Positions 6,005 through 7,771 of a DNA stretch of 7,771 nt are shown piece after piece. Made by a program: the position numbers and the translations under genes. The stretch is from an uncultured Parabacteroides sp. (GTDB lineage: Bacteria > Bacteroidota > Bacteroidia > Bacteroidales > Tannerellaceae). Position 1 is the stretch's first letter. Each line of letters opens with the position of its first letter. Where the stretch lies: the NCBI GenBank assembly GCA_937890135.1, contig CALBYC010000067.1, positions 1-7,771 on the forward strand. The letters are read 5' to 3'. The notes under the pieces are model-generated. The model was given only the letters and a program-made list of their open reading frames with translations, did no database searches and was not told the DNA's origin.

Positions 6005-6059
6005 AATGTAAACCAAACATGGGTTTTACGCCGTAAAATGTAAACCACAAGGTAAACTA
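6005..6059 (+). promoter_or_regulatory. Repeat-rich integrase leader with a 15-bp palindrome
   Basis: AATGTAAACCA occurs at 6005-6015 and 6037-6047, with a related GTAAACT at 6053-6059 and an inverted GGTTTTAC at 6022-6029. Between the direct copies lies a perfect dyad TTTTACG-C-CGTAAAA (6024-6038). The cluster directly follows the -7 box and precedes the integrase gene, a position suited to autoregulation or to binding of an accessory recombination protein; this role is inferred. Confidence 0.45.
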
Positions 6060-6072
6060 AAAAAACAAGGAT

Positions 6073-7647
6073 ATGAAACGTAATCTGCCTACTATTTCAG
6101 CGATACTTTATACTTCCAAGACGCTTGCCAATGGTGAGCATCCTATTATGTTGCGTGTCTGCTATAACGGCAAACGCAAGTATAAAAGTATGGGCATATC
6201 TTGCAAGCCTCAAGAGTGGAGCGATGACAAACAGCGTGTAAAAGGCAAACGTGCAAACAGCCTTAACTCTATTATCACAAAGGAATTGGCAGATGCACAG
6301 AATTACGTTTTGTCTTTGGAAGGCAAAGAGGATTATTCGGCCTCGACTATAATTTCAGATTTGCAAAAGACAGCACCGACAAGGCTAACGTTGTTTTCTT
6401 TATTTGAAGAACGGATAGAGTTTTTTAAAGTTGAAAAAGGCAAATATAATACGGCTGTTGGATATAGGACTTTACTTAACCGTATAAAGAAATATACCAA
6501 TGGCAAGGATTTAGAGTTGTTTGAGGTGACAACAAATTGGCTTCGCTCTTTTGAGGAATATCTGCGTTGCCATTATGCAGACAATTCCATCCGTAAGTTT
6601 TTTGACAACTTCCAAGCTATCTTCAACTATGCCATAACTAAGGAGTATATTAAAGAAACTCCGTTTGCAACTTTTCAATTTAGTAAGAAGCTGAATTGTC
6701 AAACAAGAAAACGAGCGTTGACCTTGCAAGAGATAACTTTGTTGATGAAGTATTACCTTCAGCGATACGGTTATTATGGAACTGAAAACAATGATGTCTT
6801 TGGCGAAGTTAAGCAAAAGCAATATTGGGTCAACCAAAAATTCAAGCTGCGAGGTACAACAAAGCTAACACCTATCAATGCAGAACAATTTTCTCTTGCA
6901 TTGTTTCTTTGCAGTTACCATTTTCAAGGCATGGCACTCGTTGACCTTGCAAACTTGAAAAAGAAAGACTTGCATTTAATTGAAATTACGGACAATGTTA
7001 AATTCATCAAGGATTCTGCCGCAAATGGACATGAATATGCTATGAATAATTTAAGGAAAATATTGTGCTATGAGATAAACACGACACGACAAAAAACAAC
7101 TCACCCAACAAGAGTTATTGTAAAAGCAAAGCATTTAATGCCTTATTTATATCCTTTTGGCTCATATATAGATGGGGACACGGTTTTTAGTGAAAAGGAA
7201 TTGGAAGATTATATATTTCCGATATTTGATAAAGATAACGATTCTGTAGAAAAGAAGTTTGGCCGTATGACATATATGAATTATTTGGTAAATGTTAATC
7301 TAAAACGTATTGCCAAGCGATTAGGGCTTGCAGATGGTATAACTTTCTATTCTGCAAGACATAGCTATGCTTCGGCCTTGTATCACGCAAACGTGCCAAT
7401 GGGTCTGATTGCACAAAACATGGGTCGTAATACATCTGAAATAGAAACTTATCTAAAAGAATTTGATGTTGAGAACATATATAGGGCGAATTTGAAATTA
7501 TTTGTATCAGAGCAAGATGAATACAAGAATCAAGTAGAAGAATTGCGCAATGAGACAAGGCAAAGACTTAAAGAGCAAGGTAGAGATAAAACCTTAGAAT
7601 GGTTTGAAGAACTTTGGCAGTATTATGATGAAGACCCACTCCCATGA
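6073..7647 (+). CDS. Tyrosine-type site-specific recombinase (integrase)
   Basis: It is predicted to cut and rejoin DNA at attachment sites to integrate and excise a mobile element. Of 524 residues, about 8-95 fit the Arm-DNA-bind_5 domain (ISAILYTSKTLANGEHPIML onward), about 105-200 the SAM-like core-binding domain (Phage_int_SAM_5 type) and about 265-475 the catalytic domain. The nucleophile is Tyr460 in IETYLKEFD and the second catalytic Arg is Arg429 in TFYSARHSYAS. Other positions deviate: Gln285 in YHFQGMALVDL stands where the first Arg is expected, Tyr426 replaces the His of HxxR, and Arg452 in MGRNTSE replaces the usual His. Similar changes exist in functional Bacteroidetes integrases such as that of CTnDOT, which lacks the first Arg. 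A charged, helical tail of about 50 residues follows the domain (475-524). The start at 6073 is preceded by AAGGAT. Codon use is visibly more A/T-rich than in priA, as expected of acquired DNA. Confidence 0.94.
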   Translation: MKRNLPTISAILYTSKTLANGEHPIMLRVCYNGKRKYKSMGISCKPQEWSDDKQRVKGKRANSLNSIITKELADAQNYVLSLEGKEDYSASTIISDLQKTAPTRLTLFSLFEERIEFFKVEKGKYNTAVGYRTLLNRIKKYTNGKDLELFEVTTNWLRSFEEYLRCHYADNSIRKFFDNFQAIFNYAITKEYIKETPFATFQFSKKLNCQTRKRALTLQEITLLMKYYLQRYGYYGTENNDVFGEVKQKQYWVNQKFKLRGTTKLTPINAEQFSLALFLCSYHFQGMALVDLANLKKKDLHLIEITDNVKFIKDSAANGHEYAMNNLRKILCYEINTTRQKTTHPTRVIVKAKHLMPYLYPFGSYIDGDTVFSEKELEDYIFPIFDKDNDSVEKKFGRMTYMNYLVNVNLKRIAKRLGLADGITFYSARHSYASALYHANVPMGLIAQNMGRNTSEIETYLKEFDVENIYRANLKLFVSEQDEYKNQVEELRNETRQRLKEQGRDKTLEWFEELWQYYDEDPLP

Positions 7648-7722
7648 TTTGATGAGAATAAATGTTCAAAAATACATTATTTATTATATAAATGAATGTT
7701 TGCCAACATTATATAACGTGTA
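7648..7722. other. A/T-rich intergenic stretch after the integrase
   Basis: No gene is visible. It holds a small dyad AATGTT-TGCC-AACATT (7695-7710) without a T-run, so it is a poor terminator candidate. It leads directly into the second copy of the 17-bp direct repeat. Confidence 0.5.
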
Positions 7723-7739
7723 AAATAATTTATATATCG
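7723..7739 (+). repeat. 17-bp direct repeat, copy 2 (downstream of the integrase)
   Basis: Identical to 5949-5965 in the same orientation. The two copies bracket the integrase gene, about 1.77 kb apart. This copy abuts the sequence starting GAGACCGTC that may be the end of another mobile element. Confidence 0.75.
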
Positions 7740-7771
7740 AGACCGTCATTTAAACTGTGTCAGCGAAAAGA
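7739..7771. mobile_element. Possible terminal sequence of an IS256-like element (partial)
   Basis: The last 33 bases, GAGACCGTCATTTAAACTGT followed by GTCAGCG, contain CTGTGTCA, a string I associate with terminal inverted repeats of IS256-family elements. The sharp change from A/T-rich DNA is consistent with an insertion boundary. No transposase is in the window, so this is a weak call based on motif memory. Confidence 0.22.

Noticed and set aside
5832..7647. PriA ends in YYDVDPL and the integrase ends in YYDEDPLP
   Set aside because: The PriA ending is typical of that family, and DNA around the two sites shows no wider homology; probably coincidence.
7695..7710. AATGTT-TGCC-AACATT dyad after the integrase as a terminator
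   Set aside because: Six A/T-rich pairs and no following T-run give a very weak hairpin.

Overview
The window looks like chromosomal DNA of a member of the order Bacteroidales (Bacteroides/Parabacteroides-like). Evidence: the TAnnTTTG promoter motif is found before several genes, Shine-Dalgarno sequences are weak or absent, there is a CarboxypepD_reg-type TonB-dependent transporter start, and there are a lipoprotein mutarotase, a PorT-type outer-membrane barrel and a Bacteroidetes-type tyrosine recombinase with Arm-DNA-bind_5 and SAM_5 domains. I cannot fix the genus from sequence alone.

Left part (1-1966). The minus strand carries the 5' end of a SusC/RagA-like TonB-dependent transporter, running off the left edge. 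Its signal peptide and its carboxypeptidase-D-like plug-leader segment lie in different frames, joined at a run of nine C (plus-strand G 95-103). As written the gene is off; eight or eleven C would join the frames. About 480 bp of non-coding DNA with two GGAAA-N4-TTTCC dyads separates it from a divergent aldose 1-epimerase lipoprotein gene (768-1901), which ends in a strong, probably bidirectional hairpin terminator. Together these suggest a carbohydrate uptake and utilisation locus.

Middle part (2053-5856). A LuxR-type response-regulator-like gene (minus) is divergent from a small outer-membrane beta-barrel gene, followed 25 bp later by priA, the primosome helicase. The luxR-type gene and priA have a TAnnTTTG box only 4-5 bases before their start codons, implying leaderless or nearly leaderless transcripts. 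The mutarotase has the same arrangement in front of an 11-codon leader ORF.

Right part (5857-7771). Thirty bases after priA begins a low-molecular-weight protein tyrosine phosphatase gene that breaks off after 16 matching codons, inside the catalytic P-loop. Foreign, more A/T-rich DNA follows: a repeat-rich leader, a 524-residue tyrosine recombinase with atypical active-site residues, and a 17-bp direct repeat on each side of the integrase gene. The last ~33 bases may be the end of a transposable element. The simplest reading is one end of an integrative element inserted into the phosphatase gene, with most of its cargo beyond the right edge.

I see no CRISPR array, tRNA or rRNA in the window. 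The two points most worth testing are the C-tract switch in the transporter and the integration into the phosphatase active-site codons.
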